From positions 1-64,000 of the forward strand of contig JBPCRW010000020.1 of assembly GCA_050996405.1 (NCBI GenBank): a stretch of DNA of 64,000 nucleotides, read 5' to 3'. The position numbers and the translations under genes are program-made. The notes below the pieces were generated by a model. It did no database searches. It saw only the letters and a program-made list of their open reading frames with translations, and was not told where the DNA came from. Source of the DNA: JBPCRW01 sp050996405 (GTDB taxonomy: Bacteria > Acidobacteriota > Blastocatellia > Pyrinomonadales > Pyrinomonadaceae). Below, in pieces: positions 63,857 through 64,000 of the stretch. Each line of letters begins with the position of its first letter. The first letter of the stretch is position 1.

Positions 63857-64000
63857 TCAATTTTCCATCGAATCGAGAATTTCCCGCAATTGCGGTTCGT
63901 CTATTTTGTATGTTTCGTTGCAGAAACCGCAGGTAATTGCCGCGCCCTTATCTTCTTCAAGAATACTTTCGACTTCCGCTTTTCCCAGAGATGCGACCAT
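63857..64000 (-). CDS. hslO: 33 kDa redox chaperone Hsp33, 3' end only
   Basis: The last 47 codons of hslO, running off the right edge. The fragment has LGKAEVESILEED and TCGFCNETY, the second CxxC of the zinc/redox switch, then a short Asp/Glu-rich end. The rest of the gene, including the CxC half of the switch, lies outside. The stop is 2 nt from the convergent FHA-GGDEF gene stop. Confidence 0.88.
   Translation of the reverse strand: MVASLGKAEVESILEEDKGAAITCGFCNETYKIDEPQLREILDSMEN

Overview
The window looks like a chromosomal segment of an acidobacterium, most likely class Blastocatellia (Acidobacteriota). The reasons are several secreted proteins with the acidobacterial VWFA-related domain (one intact, one interrupted, one fragment), a full Gram-negative envelope set (lpxA, lpxI, a Kdo hydroxylase, a heptosyltransferase, an OmpA-type protein), SelB, and a recF-gyrB pair. 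Genes are dense on both strands. I see no prophage, insertion sequence, rRNA or CRISPR array. The first 103 bases contain no T and are almost pure purine, which looks like a bad contig end.

Layout. Positions 0.1-1.8 kb: lipid A genes lpxA-lpxI. 1.9-4.4 kb: secreted M28 peptidase and an esterase. 4.5-12.9 kb, minus strand: elongasome operon mreB-mreC-mreD-mrdA-rodA followed by a class A penicillin-binding protein; mreB carries an in-frame TAG. 13-17.4 kb, minus: CBS protein, Hsp20, Lon, methyltransferase. 17.5-20.4 kb: Rieske protein with Kdo hydroxylase, then ferredoxin and nadA. 20.4-25.2 kb, minus: Uma2-like protein, gyrB, a DUF433/DUF5615 toxin-antitoxin module whose toxin is frameshifted by an 8-bp duplication, and recF. 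25.4-29.3 kb: two TlpA-like thioredoxins, tRNA-Ser(UGA), a FadR-type TetR regulator with a clear operator, and fadD. 29.4-35.6 kb: polysaccharide export protein, murA, HIT protein, TPR lipoprotein, sigma-54 activator. 35.7-38.6 kb: two degraded VWFA-related genes. 38.7-48.2 kb: selB, OmpA/PEGA-like protein with repeated D-F/W-GKT motifs, VWFA protein, FmdB zinc ribbon, secreted creatininase-family protein, GrdB-like protein, DUF4149 protein, histidine kinase. 48.2-53.2 kb: alpha/alpha-toroid protein, DUF354 protein, WcaJ-type sugar transferase, prmC. 53.4-55.8 kb: YtxH, DUF948 and a single-ring Clp-like ATPase. 56.1-64 kb: ino1, GH57 branching enzyme, DUF4912, DUF3108, heptosyltransferase, FHA-GGDEF cyclase and the 3' end of hslO.

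The main theme is building the cell envelope: peptidoglycan (murA, mre/mrd, PBPs), LPS (lpxA, lpxI, KdoO, waaC) and exopolysaccharide (Wza-like, WcaJ). Around this lie proteostasis genes (lon, hsp20, Clp-like, hslO) and signalling genes.

The intergenic gaps are rich in imperfect inverted repeats built from about 7-nt tandem units. They fall into at least two sequence families, one based on TGGTRAA and one on cacaaaa/cacgaat. They touch or supply start and stop codons of neighbouring genes, have apparently entered two reading frames, and create false N-terminal extensions. Together with a hairpin that appears to bridge a Shine-Dalgarno sequence to its start codon (53.9 kb), a Clp-like ATPase with an IGF loop, and the FadR operator, these are the most interesting signals. 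I did not find a defined multi-gene system that I could call wholly new.
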